Source: Glossina fuscipes
Lineage: Eukaryota; Arthropoda; Insecta; Diptera; Glossinidae
DNA length: 64,000 nucleotides
Assembly (NCBI RefSeq): GCF_014805625.2
Contig: NW_023998415.1
Span: forward strand, 35,914,775 to 35,978,774
Reading direction: 5' to 3'
The notes below the pieces were generated by a model. That model made no database searches. It saw only the letters and a program-made list of their open reading frames with translations, and was not told the origin of the DNA. Both the position numbers and the translations under genes were made by a program. This document shows positions 38,672-49,890 of this stretch, piece after piece; the first letter of the stretch is position 1, and each line of letters opens with the position of its first letter.

Positions 38672-39754
38672 TGATACTTCGAAATACTTTATCGTTATTA
38701 CCAATAGAGGTCGGTGCAAGCACATCTTTAAACATACGTTTAACGGAGTACGATTTTTTCATATGGAAAAGAATTTTAATTGAAACTCTCATGTCAAAAA
38801 AATGTTTCCATTAAATATAATTAAAACAAAATTTCTTGTTCTTATTGATTATTACGATTTCAGTGCACACTGCCCTTCGGCCGACATAATTTTGGGTGTG
38901 GCAGGTGTTTTAAAAGTAACGCCGTTCATAAGATGACAGTCCAGTCCTATTATTCCGAAGTGATTCCATCGATTTTGTTTAGTTTTTTTTTGCAAAGTCT
39001 TGCTGTTTGCTTTTTGTCTCTTATACTTACGGATTGCTGCGTGAACGTTATTGAAATGTAATTATCATTAAAGTGGAAATATTGCAGTTTTTTTTTTGTC
39101 TTACAGAAATAGGTGATGGCATGAATGATGACATGAATGATAGAAAAAGAAGACGAATTTATGAATCGCATGAAGAATGCTATAAATTAAGGAGAGGATT
39201 TGAATTTTGCAATTAATCGATTTAAAAGCTGATGAAGATGACGTTACTAATATTCGATTACGTTGCAGCAATAACGATTAGAAGATTATAGAAAGCCAAT
39301 GAAATAACAACAAAAAAACGTTATTTAAAAACTGATAATATTAATCGTGCGTGTGAAAGTGTTCAAGAATCGAATTGCAGACGGGCGATTTAAACAAATA
39401 ATATTAAGCCCGCACTGGATGGGCATTATTCCCATATATTTCTATTGACGGGTCATTCAACACCTCCGACTTTCGAAGCAGCATTAAAGAAAACCGATCA
39501 ATTATTTATTGCTTATATACGCTTATAATGCAATAAAGATTTGGCAAAAAAAAAAAACAAAAACAAGAATTTTTAATTTTAATTCTTTGACCGCTACCAT
39601 TAAAAATAGCTAAAGAAAACGGTAGATGTGCTTAGGTGCTTTCTCAATTTGACACTGGTCAAGCATGTATAAGCTTTATAGGGTTTCTTTTGGTTTACCA
39701 TGGAGCCTGAAAAATTTTTGACAAAAAAAATGCAATTTTCAAATGCTATAATAT
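38672..39754. other. Gene-free sequence flanking the mariner copy
   Basis: May include the untranslated start of the mariner element at its left edge. A-rich words near 39546-39557 are the only low-complexity tract. The 74-codon minus frame that ends at 38501 belongs to the mariner copy, not to this block. Confidence 0.5.
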
Positions 39755-40138
39755 ACGGTAGGCGTGGCCAAATAATATACGTTACAATTTTTATAAGATT
39801 ATCTGCTGTAATGTGTGAGTAATTAGCTAAAGAGCACTTTTCTTTTTCCTTTTGAAAAGAGAGGCGTTCTCAACTTATATGATACTGAAGACGTCTCCTT
39901 CAAGCGATTTATCTCATTTTCAATATCAAGCAACATGCAAGACCTTCGAATGTTTCTGCCAAACTTGAATATAATAGGCCAAGAGGATGCTTACAGCAGG
40001 CATTACACAGACGGACAGACGGACATGCTTATATGCTTTGTAATATATACTTTATCGAGTCTTGGACATATTTTTCTGAATATTGCGAACGTTTCGACAA
40101 AACGAATATACCCCAATTATTCGGCGATGGGTATAAGA
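39755..40138 (+). repeat. Dispersed repeat copy C (Drosophila-like wording)
   Basis: GTAGGCGTGGCCAAAT at about 39760 is followed by the box GACGGACAGACGGACATG (40010-40027), then ATACTTTATCGAGTCTTGG, AACGAATATACCCC and GATGGGTATAAGAA. This order is widespread in Drosophila intergenic repeats. It shares the box and the GGGTATAA end with copies A, B, D and E, but its middle differs, so it may be a sister subfamily. Confidence 0.7.
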
Positions 40139-40639
40139 ACAAATTTTCGTTCAACCAAATCTATGGAAGAGCAAATGTTAAACACTGATTGAAAATACGC
40201 CGAATAAGGTTTAAGGAACTCATCAAAGCATTGAACCTCAAGATACCTAAGTACAGAAAAATGCAACGATATTATGAACTTACTGCCTAATATATATTTT
40301 TTTATTTCCTCTTTAGTCGCCTTAACGAGGTGTTTTACAAATTTACATTTGTGTATTTGTACCGCGTCTTTCCTATAACTGAAATTTATTTTTGAAAATA
40401 TGGATTGAAATTTCCTCTTGATATTAATTCTCATAGTATGTTGTATTGTTTGCACGTTTGTTTCTTCGAAATAATTTTAAAATGACTATTTTATAAGAAA
40501 ATTTTAGACGGTGGCATAGGGTTAAAAAAGGATCACTGGATCAGTCATCGATTCAAATACCCTTATATATAAAAAATTGACTTATACTACATTCAAATAT
40601 AGCCGACCAATTTTTAAAGAAAATGTTCTTGTTGTTGTT
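40139..40639. other. Gene-free sequence
   Basis: A 112-codon minus frame (40455-40117) is open but has no known motif and overlaps the end of repeat copy C, so it is not supported as a gene. Confidence 0.5.
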
Positions 40640-40880
40640 GTTGTAGTGTTCATACTTAAAGGTTATAAACTTTTCATTACTCTTTTTCCATACATGAAAA
40701 GCGGCAAACAATTTTATATTTTCGACAGGTTTGTCGCTTAAGTCTTTCGTTTATTTTCAAGCCAGCCATTTATTTGTAATGATTTAAATGCATTAAATGG
40801 CAATTACCGACACCTCGGTTTGGTAAGAAAACATCAAATGCTTGGTTTAACGCTTCATATCCTCGTCAATAGTCAATTAC
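40640..40880. promoter_or_regulatory. Candidate conserved non-coding element (40.6-40.9 kb)
   Basis: A repeat-free block with CCATTTATTTGTAATGATTT, AAATGCATTAAATGGCAATT and ACACCTCGGTTTGG words, in a region otherwise full of microsatellites. No open frame. The regulatory role is inferred from composition only. Confidence 0.25.
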
Positions 40881-41144
40881 GAAAGCAAGGGTGGTATCAA
40901 TAATATGTGAAATTATCCCGTGAGAATATAAAAACCAACAACAACAACTGCAATAATAGAGAAAAAAAAAAAAAGAAAAAAACAGAAAGCAAAACCCCAG
41001 CAACAGCAAGAAGCGTACGATAAAAATGAAAAGATAAAAGAAAATATATTCGAAAAACCAATTCAAGTTAAGAAATAACGGAAGACTGGCGTCCATTAGA
41101 TTAAAGGAATAGGCAGACAGTATTTAGATGAGGTACACGCACAC

Positions 41145-41199
<55 letters not shown>

Positions 41200-41762
41200 T
41201 ATGCGTGTGGTGTTGTATATAAATTTAAAATGTGTTTATGGTTGGACGTTGTATTACAACACATTATAACACAGGATTACACACACTTAACATGATAATT
41301 AACATAAGACAATGATTGTTGGCCAGTGTACGTGCCTAACATGCATTTAACTAATTACACACACATACGAGTGTACGCGTGATGCGTAAATATATATGCA
41401 TGTATGGATTTTAATGCATATATATATATATATACATATATACATATATGTATATATACAAACATTTGCCTATGTAAATGTTCTATGAAATTGGAAAATC
41501 AAAATACATTGCACACCAACAGAACACTTGCTGCTTCGTTGCTTGACAAGCAAGCATCATGAATTGAACAAAAAAAAAAGAAGAAAAACATTTAAATATT
41601 CTTAAGGATAGAAGAAGACAACATGATAAAAAAAGAAGAAACAAATAATGTACAGGAAAGTTGGAAACGAAACAACGGCAAAAACAAGAAAAAAAAATTT
41701 TTCATTCATGTGTTTAAGGAATTTTAATAAAATAAAATTGTACTCTGCCTCATATGTATATC

Positions 41763-41799
<37 letters not shown>

Positions 41800-42102
41800 T
41801 ATCGGTGCTGTTTACAATTAATAAACAATTAAACTAAAGTATCGGGCGCCAGTCAGACGTCTGAATGCATTAATTTTCTTCAAAATATAACTAAAATGTG
41901 CAAAGCATACGTAACAAGATTACAAAAACTTATCCTGACCAGACAAACAGACAACTGAGACTTACGGACACAATCCATCTTTGTTTTTCTTTATACCCGC
42001 TTTTCATTTCCCTCAAGCCTACTATAAAATTAATATGTTATATGAAGAACGTAAGGTTTCTCTCTCTCCTTTCTTGATATTTAAATGATTTAAATGTAAT
42101 GG
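40881..42102. repeat. AT-array-rich block
   Basis: AT arrays lie at about 41154-41196, 41415-41432 and 41764-41793, with A-rich tracts at 40961-40985 and 41569-41590. No gene. The GACCAGACAAACAGACAACTG words near 41938-41958 recall the dispersed-repeat box but have no supporting flank. Confidence 0.8.
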
Positions 42103-42154
42103 GAGTGCGAGTGCGAGTGCGAGTGCAAGTACGAGTACGAGTGCGAGTGCGAGT
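42103..42154. repeat. (GAGTGC)n hexamer array
   Basis: About eight tandem hexamers with two variant units (GAGTAC, CAAGTAC), the only hexanucleotide array in the window. Confidence 0.95.
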
Positions 42155-42349
42155 CTGAAAATTTCCTCACTAAAGTTTTTTGACCTTTTTTCACTCGACA
42201 ACGACCAGCCAGCTAGTCAGCAGGAAATGTTGCCTCACAAAAGCCATACAGAGCAATGCTTTTTCTTTTTTTTCTTTTTTTTTTCCCCCGTGTTTTTATT
42301 GCCGCTAAAGAAAATTCCAAAGTGTTTGTTGTGGGCATAATACTGTCTT

Positions 42350-42399
<50 letters not shown>

Positions 42400-42686
42400 G
42401 ATATACGTAAGCTTCATTTGTTTTGTTTCTTCGTAGATTATAGCGTGTGTATGTGTTACATTATAAATACATATTAATTTGATTTGTGTTTTTTGTATAC
42501 TTTTTGTTTTTTCAATATTTTATGCACTTGTAACGTTTAACGTTTTTTCGTCTTGTACGCTTTTTCGTGACGTTGTTGTTGCTTATCCACAAACATTAAT
42601 GCGCTCCAACTCAATTAATATCATTTATATGCATATGTAAGCAAACAAACGGCGGTCTCTACATATATATATATATATATAGCTAT

Positions 42687-42730
<44 letters not shown>

Positions 42731-42900
42731 ACCGTACATGTGCTTGCTATTGATTCATATATTTACGTAAATATAAGTACAAGCGTGAGTATGGCATCCG
42801 TTCGATTTTTTATTATTTTTGCTTATCAATTTATATTCAATTTTAATACCTATTTGATTAAAAATTAAAAGAAATAAAGAAGAGAAGAAGCGAGGAAGGC
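42155..42900. repeat. AT and TG arrays
   Basis: An AT array of about 38 bp at 42356-42393, a short AT array at 42662-42680 and a TG array of about 38 bp at 42690-42727. The repeat-free part at 42530-42650 holds ACATTAATGCGC and CAATTAATATCATTTA words. No gene. Confidence 0.85.
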
Positions 42901-43530
42901 GAGAAGAAAAGAACATATTTACGATTTTAGTTGGTATCTTAATAAAAGTGCGTGGGGTACAAGAAGAATACGAATATATTGAATATATTCAGTGCGCGCT
43001 CGATTAACTTTGATTGTTTTTTGATTTTGATTCAAATCATTTCGAACACGTGCACGTGAAACTACGAATAACAATGTTTTGAAAAAGCACGAAAAGGATT
43101 TGTTGCGTTTAAGAAATAAGTAAATGAACTTTTGATCGTGCATTACTCTCGACTTCGAATACCAGAAGAGCATCATATCACTTATCTAAATGACTCGTAA
43201 ATCGAAATATATTTCAAAAATTAGTTTCAACTACGACGAATGGAATGTTACATAGTTTATGTCTCAAGAGTTTAAAAATGCATTGGGAACACTGCAGCAG
43301 AGACATTTGCATTTGGGACGTTTACTGGGAATGTAATTGAAAGAAGGCTTACACTGAGTCCATAGTTTCGGTCCACATCAAGTGAGATCTATTAAAAGTT
43401 GTGGTTTCAGTGAAATCACATCGAAATCCAATAAGTTATTGATTAAGCAAACAGGAATCAAGCAAGAAACTTATATATGCTATATACAAAAACATATCCT
43501 GAAAGGAACACAAAAAATCTAGAATTATAT
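42901..43530. other. Gene-free sequence
   Basis: An 85-codon minus frame (43176-42919) has no recognised motif. Nothing else seen. Confidence 0.55.
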
Positions 43531-43860
43531 AATATTGGGTGGGCATGGAAACCTTTTTTTTATTTTTGTACTCATTGCGTAGCATATACATGAAAATCAT
43601 AGTCGCTATACGCGCTTTGGATTTGCAAATGGAGATATTCTCACTTCACGTTACGCTCTACGCGTATCCTTTGACCGAAATCACCGACTTGCAATATCAA
43701 TCTGCAAGAAGCTTTTCTTAATGTGTTCAGCTAAAGGTGATGCTGGCCGGAAGAATGTTTACCACAGACATACATACTTAGATGAACAGCAAACAGACGT
43801 ACATCCTTAAATTGATTCACAATTTGATCGTAACGAAGAGAATATACGTTTTATACCGCC
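43531..43860 (+). repeat. Possible dispersed repeat copy H
   Basis: GGGTGGGCATGGAAACC at about 43537 recalls the GTGGGCGTGGCC start of copies B and C. It is followed by CAGACATACATACTTAGATG, a worn box ACAGACGTACATCC, TTGATTCACAATTTGATCG and GAATATACGTTTTATACC. The match is degenerate. Copy D lies next to it in the opposite direction. Confidence 0.4.
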
Positions 43861-43928
43861 TATGAAGCGTCCGTACATGTATTCCAAAGATTTGAATATG
43901 GCTTTGTACCTCGGCGAGGTTGCTTCCG

Positions 43929-44190
43929 TATACCCTACTCCGCTTGTGGTACAGGGTATGTGAAGTTTGTGCGGACGCACGTTACAGCCAAAAGGGCTTA
44001 AATTAGACCCAAATTTTATTATATCAACCGATTCAGAATTGTTCTTTCAATCGATCTAAACTTGTCTGTCCGTCTGTCTGTCTCGACCATTTAACGTTCG
44101 TGTATTTTTGTGTCCAACTTAAAGATCATAATTCTGGAAATATTTCATTGAAATTTGCTACACTGACGTGTTTTGACTAAAGGACGAACG
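43929..44190 (-). repeat. Dispersed repeat copy D
   Basis: Reading the minus strand: a CACTGTAGCAAATTTC-type segment, the box GACAGACAGACGGACAGAC (about 44084-44066), AAGTTTAGATCGATTGAAAG, GGTTGATATAATAAAATTTG, GTCCGCACAAACTTCACATA and GTAGGGTATACGG. This matches copy B block by block, including the CCGCACAAAC word. Confidence 0.7.
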
Positions 44191-45399
44191 CCTTTGAAAA
44201 AAAACAAAAACAAATTCGATAATCTATCGTTCGTCGTTAGTTAGTTTAAAAATAAGTAAATAATTGACGAAAATTTATTTATTTATTTTCCCGTTCCTTA
44301 CTATTCTTTAGTCTTAAGAAAGATGACAGTGTTGCCCAACATGAAGTTACCGACTTCTACGCCTTTTGTTTGAGATCTTATCGAAAAGTGTGACAGCGAT
44401 GACAGCAAGGATGTCTTTCATGATTGATGTGCAAGAAAACAAGAGTTTATTTTGTACGTACCTGGAAAATTTAAAAGCAACGGATAATCTTACGATATTC
44501 GGAGCTTTGTTCGCTCTTTCTTAACTAATAGCGTAACATATTATAATATAACGCACGCACTATTGCTTAAGCTATTTAATGTAGTGTGAAAAGGAAACTT
44601 TGAACAATGAAAGCAAAAAAAAAAAAAAAAAGGATTATAGTTTAAAGATTACATATGCACATATGATACATGAAATTCAGCAATCATAAAAATTTATCTA
44701 CATCAAGTAATGATGGAAAAATAATACGCTTGAGCTACGAAAATTTTATTTAGAAAAATAAATAAAATGTAAAATGTTTTAAAAAACAACAAACAGACTA
44801 TAAATAGATTAATTAATAAATGCGAGCCACGAGCAAGCAATAAAAACATTTATCTTATAATGGAAACGAAGAACCCATATCCCATATCAAACGAGGCTAA
44901 TTTTTTTTTGTTTAACTCTCGCAAAATGCCGATGATTCTAGTGGCGTTATGGAATTGTTTCGTGGATGAATTTAGCAGAGAGATTGTATGAAAGAAAGCT
45001 GAGAGTGTACTAAAACGATTTATTACTATCTCTATATCTGGTTTAAGAAGGCGGTCTTTCGCACTCCAAAGCCACGGGGCCAATTCACAGGCTTAAGTCC
45101 GGCTTATGATTTGACAGCTTAGAGATGTAGCTAATGCAAGCTCACAGCATTGGAGTCTCGGTTGTCATATCGAAGACTAGACTGTAAATAAAAACTTTTT
45201 CTCGAAACTTTAGTTTTTGATAAACCTCATGGTCTAGCGACGAAGACTCGCGAATGACGAGTTGGGTGTTCACAAGTTCGAACATCAGTACAGTAGGCGA
45301 TACTTTGCAGTAAGTATATATATATATTATATATATGTATATATATGTTAGGCTTAAGTTCGTTTGTTAATACTTTAAGCGTAAAATGATTGCAAGAAC
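44191..45399. other. Gene-free sequence with a tRNA-like promoter pair
   Basis: A TTTA tract lies at about 44275-44288 and an A run at 44614-44631. Around 45231-45285 the plus strand carries GGTCTAGCGACGAAGACTCG (A-box-like) and, about 40 bases on, AAGTTCGAACATC (B-box-like). The cloverleaf does not close and the spacing is a few bases short, so this is not a tRNA gene; it may be the head of a worn tRNA-derived SINE. Confidence 0.35.
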
Positions 45400-45591
45400 G
45401 ACTTATTTTAAACCGATAAACGGTTGCTTGAGCTGTTTACTTTGATCTTTGCATTTGTTTCGGTTCGACGATTGCCTCTAAAATTGTGTAGACAGCTTAC
45501 CTTGAACCGATAAATGGTTGCTTGAACAGTTCACTTTGAAGTTTTCTGGTGTTTCGGATCGATGATCCTTTCCTATACAATGCCATAGTTG
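45400..45591. repeat. 94-bp diverged tandem duplication
   Basis: The word AACCGATAAA starts at 45411 and again at 45505. The units align as AACCGATAAA(C/T)GGTTGCTTGA then (T/C)ACTTTGA, then GTTTCGG(T/A)TCGA, with many substitutions between them, so the duplication is old. The first unit holds a perfect small hairpin AACCG-ATAAA-CGGTT. Confidence 0.85.
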
Positions 45592-48500
45592 AAGCCTTTA
45601 ACTTCAAATAGCAAGTATTACTTAATTCGGGTGAATGTACATTGCAGTCAGAAGAGAATATGATATGACTATCGCTAAGGTGCCTTAGTTTTCGATTAAT
45701 TTTAGCTCTCATGTATAGATTCAAACTGATATGCTCTACAAGTCAATTTTTGATAGATCTTTTGAAAAAACGAAAACTTTTACCAACAATACGTCTCGCT
45801 CTCTTCTAATCAATATTTCTGCATTAACATGAAAGAATAGTTGGAGAGTGCTTTTCGCCTTTTTGTATTAAATTGAAAACTGCGATCTTCGGGAACACAG
45901 CTAAGATGGTTTTATAAAGAAAAGTATTTTCTTGCGAGTGTTGCTCTTCCCCTCTATTACGGTCTAGCGCTCAATGTCCAGCTAACACAAACAGACAACC
46001 ATCACTTGAATTTGTAGTTTAGACTGGTAGCTTATAGGGATTGTCTAACTCTCTGGAAGGCGTCGGTTACAGTTAATTAACCCGTGTGACAAGGTATGTA
46101 CCCACGATAACCCAGCAAAGATATCTATCTGTTCCCCTATCCCGTTCGATCGAGAATCATTTCCTAAATCAATTTAAGCATGTCGATCCGCCTGTCTTCT
46201 TGATTTTCACAACCACTTTTGCATGTAAAACCTGGCTTCGATATGGAGACTGTGTGTAATCTTTAAAATTTCCCGGAGAAATTGCTGAGTAATGGTGCAA
46301 GAGTTTAAGAAAGGATCGAAAGGGCTATACAACGATGCCTCACGAAGAATAAGTTTGCCTATGGCCGCATTTTTAATATGTCATAATTTGATAGAATAGA
46401 TCCAGATGATAGGTCCATTAAGCATTTGTGTGGCAACAAAGTCGATTACTAGGTAGTTGCAGATGAATCTCATCTTTGCAAAAAAAAAAAAAAAAATTAC
46501 TTGCAGTTTACGTTTCGGTTTCTCACGATAACTCTATAGGGAAACATAGTATAGTTTTTGAGATTCTATCACGAAAGTAAATAAATAAATCTGTTACGCG
46601 AGGTGAAGTGGGATATGTAACAGTTTGTCTTGCCCATGTATGATGAATAGAAACAGTAGAGAGTTATTTTCCATTACATCATCATTTCTCCCAAGCTATA
46701 TATATATATATATAGACCGGACATTGAAAGACACATTGTATTATGTGAAGGACATGAAATGGTATTTGAATCTGATTTTTGTTTTTCCTTCACTTTAAAT
46801 AGCATAAGTTGTTAAAATTGATTTCACTTTTGCCTTAACTTGATCTTGTACGCAGATTAAATTCAAGTATAACATGAGAACTTTTACTGTAAATGTTATA
46901 GGGAGGGAAGAGTATCATTGAAAATGTTCCTAAAATGAATATTTAATGCTGATCGTGTGAAAAATAATTTTTAAATTAAGTTCATATAAGAGACTCTTTC
47001 GAAAAGTATTATTGTCATTATCAGATAGATTACATGGTTAATTCAAGTCCTGCAGGATGTTCATACGGTTAGGAAGAAACTCGCAAAACTAATCTTCAAA
47101 TATTCGAAAAGTTTTGACATTCATGAAGCATACGCTTAACCGCAAGATTTTGTCCACAATCGCAGATCGGACGAGCAGATTTCTTAAGGATCCATCGTCA
47201 ATCCTAAATCGGATTGTTGCAAATGTTTAACCTTGATTTTCCCGACGTTGATTTCCCATAGAGTTGGAACGGGATTAGAAAAAAAAAGAGAAAATCTGTG
47301 AGTCAAGTGCGTCTCAGAGAATGTTAAGTGTTAAGTGTCACTTAATCAATCCTCTTAATTCTGCATTGGAAAACTTTAGATTACGTGGAAAATTTGAATC
47401 TATACAGAGAAGTAATTGCTTAATATTGCTCGTAAATTATTATTATACATATAAGATAAAGAAATGAATCGAAGATTACAGAAGCACGATTAACAGTGCA
47501 GTGGCGCTGTAAAAAATAATGATCAGTCTGAGTGAGAAAGCGTAAACATATCATATATTATATAATATCTGAGAGTTAGATGCCTATCGTAATTATCTCA
47601 ATGATGAATGCAATAAAATTGGTAGAAAACTAATGTTCCTCTTCGTCTTCCTCCGCCATCTCGGATCGAAAATGTACTATGTACTATGTGTACTATTTAA
47701 GCTTAAGACCTGCCGTTGCACTGCATATGAAAAGTTATTATGGCTCTGATAAAGCAAATGATGAACTATTTGCATCGGTATGTAGGTTTATAATGGACAT
47801 AAAGGAGAGAAGAAGAACTTCAGGCTATCGCGAAGAGTTCGTAAAATTTCATAAAATGAATAAAAAAATTTTCTTAAATCACATTAAAGTTATAAATAAA
47901 GATGGCCAATAATTTTGGGGAATCTATGCAAACTGAAAAAGTTTGTTATGGACAAGTAAGTTATTTTTATATAGTTATGCATTGCCATTAATTAATTAAT
48001 TTCATTTTTTACACTTTTTTCATTTTTATTTTCATTTTTATTTTTATTTTTTTCTCTTCATTAATGAAGCATAAGATTTAAAATATTAATGTTCATTGTT
48101 AAATTGAGTAATTAAATGTTTTGGAAATTTTAATTATTTCAGAGTAAATAGAAAACTAGTAAAACTATTTAAATCAGGGCAAGGCCAACTATCCTATACC
48201 CTACATTTGTTCTTTTAACAGAATTCTTCCTTTAATTTTCGTGTGAGAAATATCGAAAATTACTATTTTCATAAGAGCTTTTCTATGGGATGAGAGCTGA
48301 TAATGTAGACTTACGTGATCCAAATGTGGCGAAAGAAATTCTCTTGTCAAAGATTTGATTATCTCGACGTTATGCCTAATAAAATATTAAAACTTGGACA
48401 TTGTTGTCATACAAAGCCTGATTTCTTGGCCGGAAGTTGAAAATATCCTCCCATCCCATTCGATTTTTTCCACATCCACGTCGTATGATATTGAATGGAT

Positions 48501-48599
48501 TTGCCGTAACTTTTGCCAAGAAATGCTAAAAATCGTCTCATATGAGAAGCAGTTCGACTCAATTCACTTTCATTAGTGTTCTCCCTTAGGGAAAACCAT
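45592..48599. other. Gene-free single-copy sequence
   Basis: Contains a worn possible copy of the dispersed repeat in minus orientation near 46080-46220 (TTTAAGCATGTCGATCCGCC on the plus strand), an A run at 46480-46496, a short AT array at 46699-46714 and A/T-rich tracts near 48005-48055. A 77-codon frame at 47679-47912 is free of simple repeats but matches nothing I recognise. Confidence 0.5.
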
Positions 48600-48745
48600 G
48601 TTGACATGCCGACCTATAGATCGAACACAGCCAAATATAGGGCGCACATGAAACACACAGACAGACGGACAGGCAAGCCAAATCGGTTGAAGATTTAAAA
48701 TACAGGTCTATCTTAAGTTCTTCTGGGTCTTGCACAAATTGCTTT
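48600..48745 (+). repeat. Worn dispersed repeat copy F (box region)
   Basis: ACACAGACAGACGGACAGGC (about 48653-48672) is followed by AAGCCAAATCGGTTGAAG and ACAGGTCTATC, a worn form of the box and next block of copy B. The GGGTATAA end was not found. Confidence 0.45.
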
Positions 48746-48877
48746 TCATTCCTGGCTACAATATACACTTAACTGAGTTAGGCAATGCGTTATTAACATT
48801 GAAATTGAATTAAGGCCTTATATAATAACATAAGTTGAAGTAATTTAATATATATATATATATAGCTATTTAAGTTT

Positions 48878-49196
48878 AGTGCACTGAGGTTCGAATCCGC
48901 GACTACCAACTTGGCAATCTGGTCTTATTTTATGCGACAGCAACACGATAGACTCAAACGTAATCTTTCTTATACCACAAAATGTGTACGGTATACAGAC
49001 TCGTGGTAATCTTTGCATCGTCTTTTACGTAAAAACTATGGCTTACCGCACTGAGATTGGAAAACGCGACTGCCAAGTTGGTAGTCACGAGTCTTATTTT
49101 ATGCGACAGCCATGCGGGCCAAACTTAATCTATCTAATATCACAAAAGCGTGTACGATATACAGACTCGTGATAAACTGTGCATCGTCTTTTTACC
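48878..49196. repeat. 167-bp diverged tandem duplication with internal hairpin
   Basis: CACTGAG starts at 48882 and again at 49049, TCTTATTTTATGCGACAGCC-type words recur, as do GTGTACG(G/A)TATACAGACTCG and GCATCGTCTTTT, giving a period of 166-167 bp. In the second unit TCACGAGTCT (49085-49094) and AGACTCGTGA (49163-49172) are perfect inverted repeats 68 bp apart, and GACTGCCAA/TTGGTAGTC forms a tight hairpin just before the first arm. The first unit holds GGTTCGAATCC (about 48888-48898), a perfect tRNA B-box word, without a matching A box. Nature unknown. Confidence 0.8.
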
Positions 49197-49689
49197 ATAC
49201 GACGTCAGCCGTTTCGTTACCGCAACCTCGCAAAGACGTCCTCTTGTACGTAGAAACAATATCAAATATGAATGAGACTTTGGTTGCCCTGTAACTGCAG
49301 CCTCAAGTGACGCAATTTGACGTCAACTCAAAACTACATGGAGAGCTTCTTGCATTACTCCTCTCTACGATTTTCGGTCAAATGCTTATCTAGCATCGAA
49401 TGTGTCAAATGAAGCAAATTCTTGTCTAAAATTCTCGCAAATCGCATTTTCTTCCAAAAATTATTGCATTCGTAATCGGAGTTACAATGCGACTTTTAAA
49501 AAACCTTCTAAATGAGAAATAATTTCGTCACGTCTTATATCTATAGAGATCTCTTTCTCTTGCCAATAGCATTTAGTACATAATAACTTGTAAAGTGATT
49601 TCAATAGCTTTATAGAGACTACGAAGTAAAAGATGGTCATAGGTTAAGCAAAAAAAAAAAAAAACGCAAAATCGTTTTTAAGCTTTATT
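49197..49689. other. Gene-free sequence
   Basis: An A run at about 49650-49664. Nothing recognised. Confidence 0.6.
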
Positions 49690-49890
49690 ATTACGACGAC
49701 GAACGCGTCGTGGGTTAAAATAATTAATGAACAGTTAAATTTATTTTATTCATTTGGCATAAACTTTAAGCAGATTATAGAGCTTAATTAACTTCAATTG
49801 ATTTTTAATTTGAACTGCGCAACTTAAAGCACCGCACCATCCACCTCTTCGTTGCCCTCATTGCCGACATTGCTGCCACTGGCAAGAATG
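49690..49890. promoter_or_regulatory. Candidate conserved non-coding element (49.7-49.9 kb)
   Basis: Repeat-free AT-rich block with AAATAATTAATGAACAG, TTCATTTGGCATAAAC, GAGCTTAATTAACTTCAATT and TGATTTTTAATTTG words, followed by a GC-richer CACCGCACCATCCACC. No open frame. The regulatory role is inferred from composition only. Confidence 0.25.

Noticed and set aside
45231..45290. tRNA gene
   Set aside because: A- and B-box-like words exist, but acceptor, anticodon and T stems do not pair.
47679..47912. 77-codon plus-strand frame free of simple repeats
   Set aside because: No recognised family, no promoter or exon context; could be kept in mind if transcripts are found.
48882..48905. tRNA gene based on GGTTCGAATCC
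   Set aside because: The T stem does not close and no A box lies upstream; the preceding bases are an AT array.
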